From contig NZ_JABGNA010000011.1 in NCBI RefSeq assembly GCF_013149275.1, positions 62,001 to 126,000 on the forward strand: a stretch of 64,000 bases of DNA, read 5' to 3'. This document shows, piece after piece, positions 8,470 through 17,254 of this stretch (position 1 is its first letter; every line of letters begins with the position of its first letter). Origin of the DNA: Mucilaginibacter sp. SG564. GTDB lineage: Bacteria; Bacteroidota; Bacteroidia; Sphingobacteriales; Sphingobacteriaceae. Position numbers and translations under genes: made by a program. Below the pieces are notes generated by a model. The model ran no database searches. It was given only the letters and a program-made list of their open reading frames with translations, and was not told the origin of the DNA.

Positions 8470-11400
8470 TTATTTTATGGAGGCTGAAACACCTAATGAG
8501 AAAGTCCTTGGGATGGGGTACGCATTTTCATCAACACCAATACCCTGGGTTGGATCCTGCCCGCTCAGGTTAATCTCCGGGTTCATGCCCGAGTAACCGG
8601 TAAATACAAATGCCTGTTGTACCGAAGCATAAACACGAAGAGCTTTGAAGGCGATATTATTTTTAAACGGTATGGTATAACCTAGCGAAATGTTTTTGAT
8701 GGCGAAATACGAGCCATTTTCAATCCATTGGGAGTTTACTTCACGGCCGATTGCTGTAGTACCTGTTTTAGTGCGCGGATAAATACCCGACCCGGGGTCG
8801 TCAACAGAACGCCAGTGATCAAGCGCGGCGGCCAGTGGCACGCGCGAACCATCCATATTGGTTTGATAAGCCCATTTTGCTGCATTCAGGATTTTCCCTC
8901 CTACGGAAAATGATGTATGGATATTAAGGTCGAACCTTTTATAGACAAAATTATTGGTAAAACCGCCTGTAAACGTTGGCGTAGGGTCGCCGATAAAGGT
9001 GCGGTCGTTCACGTCATCAATCACACCGTCGCCATTAATGTCTTTAACCTTAATAGTTCCTATATCTGATGAACCATTAGGCGAAGTAGTTGTAGCCAGG
9101 TATTTTGGAGAGTTGGCGAGATCGGCCGCGTCTTTATACAAACCTTCAAAAACAAAGCCGTAAAACTCACCCAAGTGGTGGCCAACCTGCTGGCGGAAAT
9201 AATCGGAGGTTACGGTATTATTTCGGCGGATGTAACCTGGCGATACCAGACTCTTGATGATGTTACGATCGAATGAAATATTGAAAGAGCTATTCCACTT
9301 CAAATCGTGTTTATTAATATTAACTGTGTTGATGGTAATTTCATGCCCCCAGAATGCCAGCTTACCTACGTTATCATAAACTGTTGTATAACCCGATGAA
9401 GTTGGCAATGGCCTGGCTTGTATCAGGTGGTCAGAAATTTTGTGATAATAATCGTAAGTCAAACTGATACGTTTTTTCAGCAAACTCAAATCAAACCCTA
9501 AATCAAGCTGTAAACTCCGCTCCCATTGCAAATTAGGATTACCTAAATTACTAAGCGTAGTACCCTGTGTAATGGTATTGTTGTAATTGTAATAGTAATT
9601 TGAAGTAGTAGATTGTGCTACATAATTACTCGAAAAGAAGTTATTACCTGTTACACCATAACTGGCGCGAATTTTAAACAGGTCAACGGCTTTTAAACGT
9701 TCCATAAATTTCTCGTCGCTTACTACCCAGCCAGCCGATACAGAAGGAAAATTACCGTACCGGGAATTTGCACCAAAACGCGAAGATCCATCGTTACGGA
9801 ATGCTCCCTGCAGCAGGTACTTGCCTTTATAATTATAGTTAATACGTCCGATAACCGACAATAATGAATAAGCGGTGTAGGAGCTATTACCGGTTACGCT
9901 GGTGGCCGCGGTCAGGTACGGGATATCATCGTTCGGGAACCCCAGGCCGGTTAGCGTATTTGATGTTGATGAATACTTTTGAACAGAATATCCTCCTAAT
10001 ATTTCGAAATGATGATCCTGATGAAAAGTTTTAGTATAGTTCAGATAACCCTCTGCTGTATATGAACCATTATCGACCGAGCTGCTGGTACCGGTTGGGT
10101 TATTAGCTGTAGAAGTTACAATACCCGACTGATAATAGTTACGTGTTTCGCCACCCTTATCAACGCCTACATTTACTTTTAACAACAGATCTTTGATAAC
10201 CTCATAATTGAGGTAAGCATTTCCAAGTATGCGTGTAGTTTTGTAATTATCATTAGTAAGATTAAACTGGGCCAATGGATTAACATAGGCTACCATGCCT
10301 GGTGAACTCACATTGCGCTGATAAGATCCATCGGCATTGAAAGGAGAGATCAGCGGGCTGGCTTCGAAGATGCGCTCAAATAAGCCACCCACACCATCTG
10401 TTGTTAAACGGTTGTTATGATCCAGGCGGTAGCTTGGCGCCAAATTAACTCCCATTTTTAGTCTGCCATTGGCTACAGACAGATCTTTATTGAAACGTGC
10501 AGAAAATAAACGTGTCCCCGTGTTAATTAAAACACCTTGCTGATCCTGGTAACTTACTATAGCAGTGGAAGATGATTTTTCTGTTGCCGACTGTATGGTT
10601 ACATCGTAATTCTGAATAGGCGCGGTGCGCGTAAGCAGTTTATACCAGTTGGTTCCGGTACCATAGCTTGAAGGGTCGACATCAAGGTAAGCGGCTTTAT
10701 AGTCTTTGGCGATGGTGTAATTTTTTTCATATAACAAACCATCCTCTGCCCGCTCTCTCATAAACTCAGCAAACTGCTCGGCATTCATCACTTTAGGCAC
10801 CTTATTGCCTGGGATAGATTGCACACCGTAGTTGGCATTAAATTCTACCGAGGTACCCGTACCGGGTTTAGCGTGACGTGTAGTTATGAGTATCACTCCG
10901 TTAGAAGCCCTTGAACCGTACAAAGCCGTAGCAGACGCATCTTTCAGGATACTAAAACTCTCAATCTCATCGGGATTAATATTGTTGATACTACCTGTTA
11001 TAGGCATCCCATCAATTACAAAAAGAGGCTGGTTATCTGTAAAAAAAGATGCAGCACCACGAATACGGAAATCTATCCCTCTGCCCGGCTGACCACTGCT
11101 TTGCACAACCGATACACCAGCTACCTTACCCTCCAATTGTTGCGCAAACTGTATTACCGGCATATCCTGCAATGGCGCGGCACTAAGCTGTGCTATTGAA
11201 CCTGTAACCTCGCGGGCGCGTTGTTTACCGTAACTTACCGTAACTTCTTTAAGCTGATTATCTGCCGTCAAACGGATATTTAACACCGTGGCCCGGTTGC
11301 CGGTAACTTTAACATTGGCAGATTCTACACGGTTGTAGCCTACAAACGTAACGGCTACCGTGTAAGTACCCTCGGGCAGGCTGAGGTTATATTTACCATC

Positions 11401-11862
11401 AAGATCGGTTATCATACCGTACGAAGTGCCCAGGATACTGACCGACGCGCCAGGCATGGGCTCACCGTTTTCATCTGTGACCCTACCGCTTATCCGCCCG
11501 GTAAGTTGCCGGTAAAGTATAATGTTACCGGCCTGTTCTTTAAAACCGATCTCCTGCCCTTTGAATAGGGCCATAAGGATGTTTTTCAGGCTTTCATTTT
11601 TAAAATCCGCCGCGTCGACATATTTGCCGGCGAGATTTAAAAATACGTCGTCATAGGCAAATACCACATTGGCCTTTTGCTCCAGTTTTTTGATAACCGA
11701 AGAAAGGTCCTCCTTGCCGAAGCTGATATCTACCCGGGTGTTTACACCCTGGGCAGCTAACTCAGTGGCCCGTACCGATACCAGGCCAATGGTTAATGAT
11801 ATGGAAATAAGTAAAAAAGAGATACGCATAAACTGTCTGCATAACTGTGTATGGAAATTCAT
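8470..11862 (-). CDS. SusC-type TonB-dependent transporter, locus I
   Basis: Outer-membrane beta-barrel importer. After a signal peptide it has an STN domain (about residues 40-120) that signals to FecR, a carboxypeptidase-like regulatory domain (about 125-205), a plug with the SusC hallmark SILKDASATALYGSRASNG, and a long barrel. I place the start at 11862 (MNFHTQL), immediately before the hydrophobic signal peptide. An in-frame ATG at 11922 would add 20 residues that do not look like part of a signal peptide. The STN domain and the upstream fecR and sigma genes predict trans-envelope induction by the imported ligand. Confidence 0.93.
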   Translation of the reverse strand: MNFHTQLCRQFMRISFLLISISLTIGLVSVRATELAAQGVNTRVDISFGKEDLSSVIKKLEQKANVVFAYDDVFLNLAGKYVDAADFKNESLKNILMALFKGQEIGFKEQAGNIILYRQLTGRISGRVTDENGEPMPGASVSILGTSYGMITDLDGKYNLSLPEGTYTVAVTFVGYNRVESANVKVTGNRATVLNIRLTADNQLKEVTVSYGKQRAREVTGSIAQLSAAPLQDMPVIQFAQQLEGKVAGVSVVQSSGQPGRGIDFRIRGAASFFTDNQPLFVIDGMPITGSINNINPDEIESFSILKDASATALYGSRASNGVILITTRHAKPGTGTSVEFNANYGVQSIPGNKVPKVMNAEQFAEFMRERAEDGLLYEKNYTIAKDYKAAYLDVDPSSYGTGTNWYKLLTRTAPIQNYDVTIQSATEKSSSTAIVSYQDQQGVLINTGTRLFSARFNKDLSVANGRLKMGVNLAPSYRLDHNNRLTTDGVGGLFERIFEASPLISPFNADGSYQRNVSSPGMVAYVNPLAQFNLTNDNYKTTRILGNAYLNYEVIKDLLLKVNVGVDKGGETRNYYQSGIVTSTANNPTGTSSSVDNGSYTAEGYLNYTKTFHQDHHFEILGGYSVQKYSSTSNTLTGLGFPNDDIPYLTAATSVTGNSSYTAYSLLSVIGRINYNYKGKYLLQGAFRNDGSSRFGANSRYGNFPSVSAGWVVSDEKFMERLKAVDLFKIRASYGVTGNNFFSSNYVAQSTTSNYYYNYNNTITQGTTLSNLGNPNLQWERSLQLDLGFDLSLLKKRISLTYDYYHKISDHLIQARPLPTSSGYTTVYDNVGKLAFWGHEITINTVNINKHDLKWNSSFNISFDRNIIKSLVSPGYIRRNNTVTSDYFRQQVGHHLGEFYGFVFEGLYKDAADLANSPKYLATTTSPNGSSDIGTIKVKDINGDGVIDDVNDRTFIGDPTPTFTGGFTNNFVYKRFDLNIHTSFSVGGKILNAAKWAYQTNMDGSRVPLAAALDHWRSVDDPGSGIYPRTKTGTTAIGREVNSQWIENGSYFAIKNISLGYTIPFKNNIAFKALRVYASVQQAFVFTGYSGMNPEINLSGQDPTQGIGVDENAYPIPRTFSLGVSASIK

Positions 11863-11943
11863 ATTTTTGATTGCTTTGTAATGAGTCAAATAGTTGCTGA
11901 GCATGGCAGGCGGGGTCGGCAAACCTTCACCTGCTGAAAACTA

Positions 11944-11975
11944 AAGCCGGCTCCTGCTGAAACAGGGACCGGTTT
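11944..11975 (-). other. Hairpin between fecR and susC, locus I
   Basis: An imperfect GC-rich stem, AAGCCGGCTCCTG (11944-11956) with CAGGGACCGGTTT (11963-11975) and a six-base loop, lies 81 bases upstream of the chosen susC start. Comparable hairpins occupy the same place in loci II, III and V. Confidence 0.55.
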
Positions 11976-11990
11976 CTTTATTAATTAGGG

Positions 11991-12935
11991 CTAATAAATA
12001 ATTACGTTAGTGCCCTCCTTTCTGAAATGTGCATTGTGTATAGCGCTGATGAGTTTTAGCGTTTCTGAGGCAGGCATATCGCGTTTAATACGTAAACTGA
12101 ACAGATAATCATGCACCCGTTGATTACCTGCTTTTAAAGTAAGACCGTACAAGTTTTTAAAAACAAGTGATAGCTCTTCAAATTTTACGCGGTTCAAATA
12201 GGTATCGCCGTCTTTCCAGCTTTGGCTCTGACTGGCGTCTACTACCTTCTGCTCAAAAGTTCCCTTATTGGTCACATAAGTAAGCTCGTGCCCAGGCGTG
12301 AGGAATGACAGCAGCTTTGCTCCCTTGCTCACTCCAACCTTACCAGTAGCTACAGTGACCCTTACATGGGGCAGACTATGATAGGCATTGATATTGAATG
12401 AGGTTCCTAAGACCTGTACTTGTAAAGGAGCGGTAATAACCCTGAATGATTTATGTCTATTGTGTTTTATCTCAAAAAAGGCCTCACCTTCATCTAAATA
12501 AACCTGACGTATATTTTTATCAAAATTGGAAGGGATACGAATCCTGCTTTGCGCGTTCAGCCAAATAACCGAACTATCGGACAGGGTTAGTTTCCGGATC
12601 TCGCCGTTAAGTGTTCTTAAAGTAGTAAAGATTTCCTTGGGTGGGGCTATAGGCCTGCGCAGAAAGTAAATCAGGGCAGACAAAGAGCATAATAACAAAA
12701 CGCTCGCGGCAATTCGATAGTTGAACCATAATGATGGCACAGGTTTGTGAATAGATACGCTGATGTTAGCTTGTATAACATTTCTGGCACGCTCAAGTTC
12801 TTCTTTAGGCAGGGATTTCTTTTCACTTTCGGTCTTGTACGATTCATACCAAGCTTCAATGATGGCCTTTTCGGTTTCATTAGTTGTATCTTTCTGATAC
12901 CGGCGCAATTGTTTTATAAATTTACGTAGCTCCAT
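11991..12935 (-). CDS. FecR-type anti-sigma factor, locus I
   Basis: Inner-membrane anti-sigma factor. A short cytoplasmic N-terminal part (residues 1-75) would hold the sigma factor. One membrane segment follows (about 77-95), then the periplasmic FecR domain with SVIWLNAQSRIRIP, EAFFEIKHN and VQVLGTSFNINAY, and a C-terminal DUF4974 domain that contacts the STN domain of SusC. It lies 71 bases after the sigma gene in the same direction. Its N-terminal part is similar in style to the locus III protein and differs from those of loci II and V. Confidence 0.9.
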   Translation of the reverse strand: MELRKFIKQLRRYQKDTTNETEKAIIEAWYESYKTESEKKSLPKEELERARNVIQANISVSIHKPVPSLWFNYRIAASVLLLCSLSALIYFLRRPIAPPKEIFTTLRTLNGEIRKLTLSDSSVIWLNAQSRIRIPSNFDKNIRQVYLDEGEAFFEIKHNRHKSFRVITAPLQVQVLGTSFNINAYHSLPHVRVTVATGKVGVSKGAKLLSFLTPGHELTYVTNKGTFEQKVVDASQSQSWKDGDTYLNRVKFEELSLVFKNLYGLTLKAGNQRVHDYLFSLRIKRDMPASETLKLISAIHNAHFRKEGTNVIIY

Positions 12936-13006
12936 GTTGGGGTTTTCAACAGTAAGTCGTTAAAAAGCCATACAGGTACTTATAATTTACATCAACATTT
13001 TGTTAA

Positions 13007-13597
13007 CTAATTGTAAAGCACAAATAATACCAGAGCTATATAAGCAGCACTTTGTTCGGGGTGTTTTTCGGAAACAACTATGCGCAGTCTCCGCAGTACT
13101 TCGGAGATATAATTTTTTACCGTTTGCTCGGCCAAACCCAGTTTGCTGGCAATGGCTTTTACCGATTGATGTTCGCTGCGCAATTGATAAACCCTTTGCA
13201 GCATTTCGGGCATATGTTTAACCGCTTGTTCAAGTGTTTGCTCCAACTCCAGGTATCCGGCATGGTCATGAATAGAGTTCTCCAGCAGTTCCACCCTTTG
13301 CAAGGCATCCTCCAGGCGCACATGCGTAACTTTTTGCGATCTGAAATGACTGATCACGCTAAAGCGTACGGCGCTTAATAAATATTGCTCCAGGGTGGTT
13401 TGAATAGATAAACTGCGCCTGCGTTGCCAGAGCTTGATAAAAATCTCCTGCACAAGGTCTTGTGCCTGCGCCTCGTCATCAAGCCGTGACAGGGCTGCCC
13501 GATATAACCGCTCCCAATAACGCTCAAACATCTGGTCAAAAGCCGAATGATCGTCTTCCCGGATACGTGAGAGTAAAATAGCGTCAGCAGTTTCCAT
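13007..13597 (-). CDS. ECF sigma factor, locus I
   Basis: RNA polymerase sigma-70 factor of the extracytoplasmic-function class, expected to be held by the adjacent FecR and to transcribe the susC operon. Region 2 (about residues 22-90) has AQDLVQEIFIKLWQRR, and region 4 (about 130-180) has the helix-turn-helix SVKAIASKLGLAEQTVKNYISEVLRRL. After region 4 the protein ends in a hydrophobic tail, AAYIALVLFVLYN, a feature repeated in the other sigma factors here. It starts at an ATG about 12 bases after a TAGGTTTG promoter box. Confidence 0.92.
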   Translation of the reverse strand: METADAILLSRIREDDHSAFDQMFERYWERLYRAALSRLDDEAQAQDLVQEIFIKLWQRRRSLSIQTTLEQYLLSAVRFSVISHFRSQKVTHVRLEDALQRVELLENSIHDHAGYLELEQTLEQAVKHMPEMLQRVYQLRSEHQSVKAIASKLGLAEQTVKNYISEVLRRLRIVVSEKHPEQSAAYIALVLFVLYN

Positions 13598-13609
13598 TAC
13601 TTAGTGGCG

Positions 13610-13617
13610 CAAACCTA
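13610..13617 (-). promoter_or_regulatory. -7 box of sigma gene, locus I
   Basis: Minus-strand TAGGTTTG matches the Bacteroidota housekeeping -7 consensus TAnnTTTG exactly and lies 12 bases before the ATG of the sigma gene. No clean TTTG -33 box is present at the usual distance. Confidence 0.5.
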
Positions 13618-13730
13618 CACTACTAATGTTAACTGAACTTTAAGGAAATAATTACCTCATGAAATTACAATGATCTAAATTGTATAAAAAATTAAATGGC
13701 CGAATTTATGACAAGTGATTGAAAGTCAAA

Positions 13731-14040
13731 ATGCGCCAGGACAAACCGGACGCAAAACAAATTATTAAGGATTACCAGGAGCACATGAAACCGGTAGCCT
13801 CTAAGTTGAATTTTAAAACTGATACTCGGCCATTTTATTAAATAAGCATACATCGATCAACACGGATCAAACTCGCTATGACCATGTTTCAATGCCAGGT
13901 ACGATGATTATAAAGCGGTAAATCTGGGTAATACTAAGGACAGCTGGGACTGGCTAATTGCCCATGGGGCAACCATCATCCAAACAGACAGGCCAAAAGA
14001 GTTATTGAATTATTTACGTAAAAAATCATTACATCGTTAA
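13731..14040 (+). pseudogene. Decayed glycerophosphodiester phosphodiesterase
   Basis: Two reading frames carry the C-terminal region of a glycerophosphodiester phosphodiesterase (GDPD). Frame 13731-13841 reads MRQDKPDAKQIIKDYQEHMKP and then stops. A second frame, about 13845-14040, contains an internal TGA near 13879 and then DDYKAVNLGN, SWDWLIAHGATIIQTDRP and ELLNYLRKK before its stop. The GATIIQTDRP pattern near the C-terminus is a GDPD hallmark. The catalytic N-terminal half is missing, one shift separates the frames, and there is no promoter. A terminator follows at 14087. This is a recognition by eye and should be confirmed by translated search. Confidence 0.72.
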
Positions 14041-14050
14041 CTTCTCTATA

Positions 14051-14117
14051 AAAGAGTTCGAAATTGCGGGCAGAAGCTCACTTAAGGAGACAACACCTAT
14101 GTGTTGTCTCTTTTTTT
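14051..14117 (+). terminator. Intrinsic terminator with dispersed-repeat leader
   Basis: The stem GAGACAACAC (14087-14096) with GTGTTGTCTC (14101-14110) and a four-base loop precedes seven T. The 36 bases before it (14051-14086) are the fullest copy of the dispersed repeat, starting AAAGAGTTCGAAATT and ending CTCACTTAAGG. It probably once ended the GDPD transcript. Confidence 0.75.
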
Positions 14118-14190
14118 AATATTGATAAAACCCTGATAAACAAATATTTACAACAATAATTTTTGCAGTTCTATTTCTCGTTAAGGTTTA

Positions 14191-14198
14191 CCATCTTT
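14191..14198 (+). promoter_or_regulatory. Possible -7 box of ABC-F gene
   Basis: CATCTTTG differs from TAnnTTTG at one position and is followed by GCAC, as often seen at Bacteroidota start sites. It would give a leader of about 20 bases before the GTG. The nearest upstream TTTG lies 26 bases away, a little further than usual. Confidence 0.4.
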
Positions 14199-14223
14199 GC
14201 ACCTAATTCAATAAGCTCATACT

Positions 14224-15858
14224 GTGATAAATGTAAATAACATTTCCGTTTCATTTGGCGGAACCACGCTCTTTAGTGATGTAACCTTCTCTATAAACGA
14301 GAACGATAAAATAGCCCTGATGGGCAAGAATGGTGCGGGTAAATCTACCATCCTCAAAATAATTGCCGATGTAACCAAACCTACTACCGGTAGCGTAACC
14401 GGTCCTAAGGACGCGGTAATTGCCTATTTGCCACAGCATTTGCTCACTCAGGATAAGGTTACCGTGTTTGAAGAAACGATGAAAGCATTTGAAGAGGCGA
14501 ACCAAATGCAAAAGGAGCTCGATGAGCTAAATGAACAGCTTAACATCCGTACCGATTACGAAACTGATGATTACATGAAGCTGATTGAGCGGGTATCAGA
14601 ACTGAGTGAGAAAGTTTATACCGTAGAAGTCACCAATTATGATGCTGAAGTAGAAAAAGTGCTAAAAGGGCTAGGTTTTGATCGTAAAGACTTTAGCCGG
14701 CAAACTTCTGAATTTTCGGGTGGCTGGCGGATGCGTATTGAGCTGGCCAAAATTTTGTTAAAAAAGCCAGATCTTATTTTACTTGATGAACCTACCAATC
14801 ACATGGATATCGAGAGCATACAATGGTTAGAAGACTTTCTGATCAACTCGGCAAAGGCAGTGATGGTGATCTCGCACGACCGTGCTTTTGTAGATAACAT
14901 CACCAACCGTACCATCGAAGTTACCATGGGCAGGATATATGATTATAAAGCCAAATACACTCATTATCTTCAGTTGCGTGCCGACCGCCGCGTGCATCAA
15001 TTGAAAGCCTATGAGGAGCAGCAGCGTTTCATAGCAGATAATCAGGAGTTTATAGATCGCTTTAGAGGAACTTATTCAAAAACTTTGCAGGTACAATCGC
15101 GTGTAAAGATGCTTGAGAAACTTGAAATTATCGAGATAGATGAAGTAGATACTTCGGCATTACGGTTGAAATTCCCACCTTCACCACGCTCAGGGCAATA
15201 CCCGGTAATGGTAGAAGACCTGACCAAAACATACGGCGACCATGTCGTGTTCAAAAACGCGTCTATGGTGATTGAACGGGGAGAAAAGGTAGCTTTTGTG
15301 GGCAAAAATGGTGAAGGTAAGTCAACCATGATCAAAGCTATTATGAACGAGATCGATTTTGAAGGGAGCTTGAAAGTAGGTTACAATTGCAAGATCGGGT
15401 ATTTTGCCCAGAACCAGGCCGCATTACTGGATGGAAATTTAACCGTATTTGAAACCATCGACCAGATTCCGTTAAGCGATGGCACGGTAAAGATCAAGGA
15501 TCTTTTAGGTGCGTTTATGTTCAGCGGTGATGATACCACCAAAAAAGTAAAGGTACTTTCCGGAGGAGAGAAAACACGTTTAGCCATGATCAAGTTATTG
15601 TTGGAACCCGTGAATTTATTAATACTGGATGAGCCCACCAACCATTTAGACATGAAGACCAAAGACATTATTAAAGATGCGCTTAGGGATTTTGATGGCA
15701 CTTTGATCCTGGTATCTCACGATAGGGATTTCCTGAATGGACTGGTGAAAAAAGTATTTGAGTTTGGTAATAAACGTGTACGCGAGCACTTTGAGGATAT
15801 CAAAGGATTTTTAGCCTACAAAAAGATGGATAGCTTAAAAGAGATCGAACAAAGTTAA
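14224..15858 (+). CDS. ABC-F family ATPase
   Basis: Cytoplasmic ABC-F protein with two ATP-binding cassettes and no membrane segment; such proteins act on ribosomes during translation (EttA/Uup/YbiT type), and some branches give antibiotic protection. Cassette 1 has Walker A GKNGAGKST (34-42), signature FSGGWRMR and Walker B ILLDEPTNHMD. An alpha-helical linker (about 245-310) follows. Cassette 2 has GKNGEGKST, LSGGEKTRLA and LLILDEPTNHLD. The start is GTG: no in-frame ATG precedes the conserved INVNNISVSFGG opening. It is a single-gene unit, bounded by similar terminators at 14087 and 15950. Its general housekeeping type is more likely than resistance. Confidence 0.9.
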   Translation: MINVNNISVSFGGTTLFSDVTFSINENDKIALMGKNGAGKSTILKIIADVTKPTTGSVTGPKDAVIAYLPQHLLTQDKVTVFEETMKAFEEANQMQKELDELNEQLNIRTDYETDDYMKLIERVSELSEKVYTVEVTNYDAEVEKVLKGLGFDRKDFSRQTSEFSGGWRMRIELAKILLKKPDLILLDEPTNHMDIESIQWLEDFLINSAKAVMVISHDRAFVDNITNRTIEVTMGRIYDYKAKYTHYLQLRADRRVHQLKAYEEQQRFIADNQEFIDRFRGTYSKTLQVQSRVKMLEKLEIIEIDEVDTSALRLKFPPSPRSGQYPVMVEDLTKTYGDHVVFKNASMVIERGEKVAFVGKNGEGKSTMIKAIMNEIDFEGSLKVGYNCKIGYFAQNQAALLDGNLTVFETIDQIPLSDGTVKIKDLLGAFMFSGDDTTKKVKVLSGGEKTRLAMIKLLLEPVNLLILDEPTNHLDMKTKDIIKDALRDFDGTLILVSHDRDFLNGLVKKVFEFGNKRVREHFEDIKGFLAYKKMDSLKEIEQS

Positions 15859-15924
15859 ATGATCTATTAATCCGATCTTCAAGTTATTGCAGCCAATTTC
15901 CTTAAGCTCTCCATAAAAAATTAG

Positions 15925-15980
15925 TAAACTGTGATCAGCAGGGCAGTTAAGGAGACAACATATTTGTTGTCTCCTTTTTT
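15925..15980 (+). terminator. Intrinsic terminator after ABC-F gene
   Basis: The perfect stem AGGAGACAACA (15950-15960) with TGTTGTCTCCT (15965-15975) around a TATT loop ends in six T. The preceding AAACTGTGATCAGCAGGGCA is a close variant of the motif before the 2294 and 14087 terminators. Confidence 0.82.
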
Positions 15981-16111
15981 ACGTCAATAAAATCTACTTC
16001 TTTTTCGATCAGGATACATGAATTATCCTTATTATGAATAAATAAGCTATGAACATAATTCAACACCTCTATTTGATACTTGTTTTAAACGTGTTGCGGA
16101 GCACTCTTTCC

Positions 16112-16708
16112 TTAAAGTACTTTATAAGCCTGCCCGGTTTGTGCGCCCAAAACGCTTTTAACATAGGCCTGTGCAACCCGGCGCATAGTTACCGGTATAT
16201 GTCCCGAAAAGTATGGAAAATATTGGGGTGATTCCTCTACCACATCCGGGCCTATCGCATTGATACGTACGTTATTTTCCAACTCAATAGCGGCTGCTTT
16301 AACAAATGAATCCAAGGCACCGTTAATAGCACTTACCGCCGCTCCAAATGTGACCGGATCTTCACTTAAGCTGCCGGAAGTTAGCGTAAATGAACCTTTT
16401 GGATTGATATAGTGCTGACCTATTAAGACCAGGTTGATCTGCCCCATCAGTTTGCTGTTAAGTCCGATCCTGAATTCTGAATCGGCCATATCTTTAAGCG
16501 GACCGAAATGCGCGTCGCCTGTCGTGCTGATCAACGCGTCAAATCGGCCAACTTTTTCGAACAAATTTCTGATAGATCTGGTGTCGCTTATATCTACCTG
16601 ATGGTCTCCACTTTTCAACCCTACCTTTATGATCTCGTTGCCGGTTTCCAACGCTTTTACTACATGTTTTCCAATAGTGCCAGTGGCACCGATGATGATA
16701 ATTTTCAT
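16112..16708 (-). CDS. Atypical short-chain dehydrogenase
   Basis: Rossmann-fold SDR-family protein of 198 residues. The N-terminal dinucleotide motif is GATGTIG (residues 8-14), and VDISD (about 38) marks a cofactor-contact position. The serine of the triad is kept in TLTSGSLS, but the usual YxxxK reads VSAIN, so both the catalytic tyrosine and lysine are replaced. The same change is common in one short SDR subgroup, so this may be a normal member with a different mechanism or an NAD(P)-binding sensor. It is divergent from an HxlR regulator, with an operator-like palindrome between them. Such pairs often respond to electrophiles or quinones. Confidence 0.8.
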   Translation of the reverse strand: MKIIIIGATGTIGKHVVKALETGNEIIKVGLKSGDHQVDISDTRSIRNLFEKVGRFDALISTTGDAHFGPLKDMADSEFRIGLNSKLMGQINLVLIGQHYINPKGSFTLTSGSLSEDPVTFGAAVSAINGALDSFVKAAAIELENNVRINAIGPDVVEESPQYFPYFSGHIPVTMRRVAQAYVKSVLGAQTGQAYKVL

Positions 16709-16748
16709 AGTTTATTTCCTTTTATTTGACGAAGCTAGCCTAATACTA

Positions 16749-16795
16749 TACTTTTGTCAAGTAGTTACCTTTTTGTCAAGTAATGACAAAAAGGT
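16749..16795. promoter_or_regulatory. Probable HxlR operator
   Basis: A perfect 12-bp inverted repeat, ACCTTTTTGTCA (16767-16778) with TGACAAAAAGGT (16784-16795), spacer AGTAA, is preceded by a further half-site, CTTTTGTCAAGTAGT, at 16751-16765. It lies between the divergent SDR and hxlR genes and overlaps TACTTTTG (16749-16756), which fits the plus-strand -7 consensus TAnnTTTG. Confidence 0.7.
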
Positions 16796-16818
16796 ATTAA
16801 ATAAGCTATTGCTGAAGT

Positions 16819-17178
16819 ATGGAAGAAAATAAAATTCAAAAATATCACAGTGCAGAGGAATGTCCTATTACAGCAACCATTGATGTGATTGGTGGCAAGT
16901 GGAAACCGCCTATCATCTGGCTGCTCCTCAAAGGCTCTATGCGCTTCGGTGAATTGCACAAAACCATTCCAACCATGGCATTGAAAGTCTTGTCGCGGAC
17001 TTTGAAAGAGCTGGAGGCAGACGGCATTATCGACCGCAAGGCCTATCCGGAAATTCCCCCACGTGTAGAATACTCGCTAAGTCAAAAAGGCAAATCCCTG
17101 CGCCAAATCATGACACTGATGTCTGAATGGAGCCTTGAGCATATTATGACTGTCGCCGATGTCAGTGAAAAAAATTAA
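16819..17178 (+). CDS. HxlR-family transcriptional regulator
   Basis: Winged-helix regulator of 119 residues, the normal size for the family, which acts as a dimer. The family opening ECPITATIDVIGGKWKPPII (residues 14-33) carries the conserved N-terminal cysteine (Cys15), which in several HxlR proteins senses electrophiles or oxidants. The recognition region follows in LKVLSRTLKELEADGIIDRK, then the wing with PPRVEYSLSQKG. It is divergently transcribed from the SDR gene, which is its most likely target, and probably controls itself through the palindrome at 16767-16795. Confidence 0.9.
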   Translation: MEENKIQKYHSAEECPITATIDVIGGKWKPPIIWLLLKGSMRFGELHKTIPTMALKVLSRTLKELEADGIIDRKAYPEIPPRVEYSLSQKGKSLRQIMTLMSEWSLEHIMTVADVSEKN

Positions 17179-17254
17179 ATAAGTCATCTAAACTACTGTA
17201 ACATTTCAGTTACAATAAGAATGAAACAACTTCGTTATAGATGAAATCTTGCAA

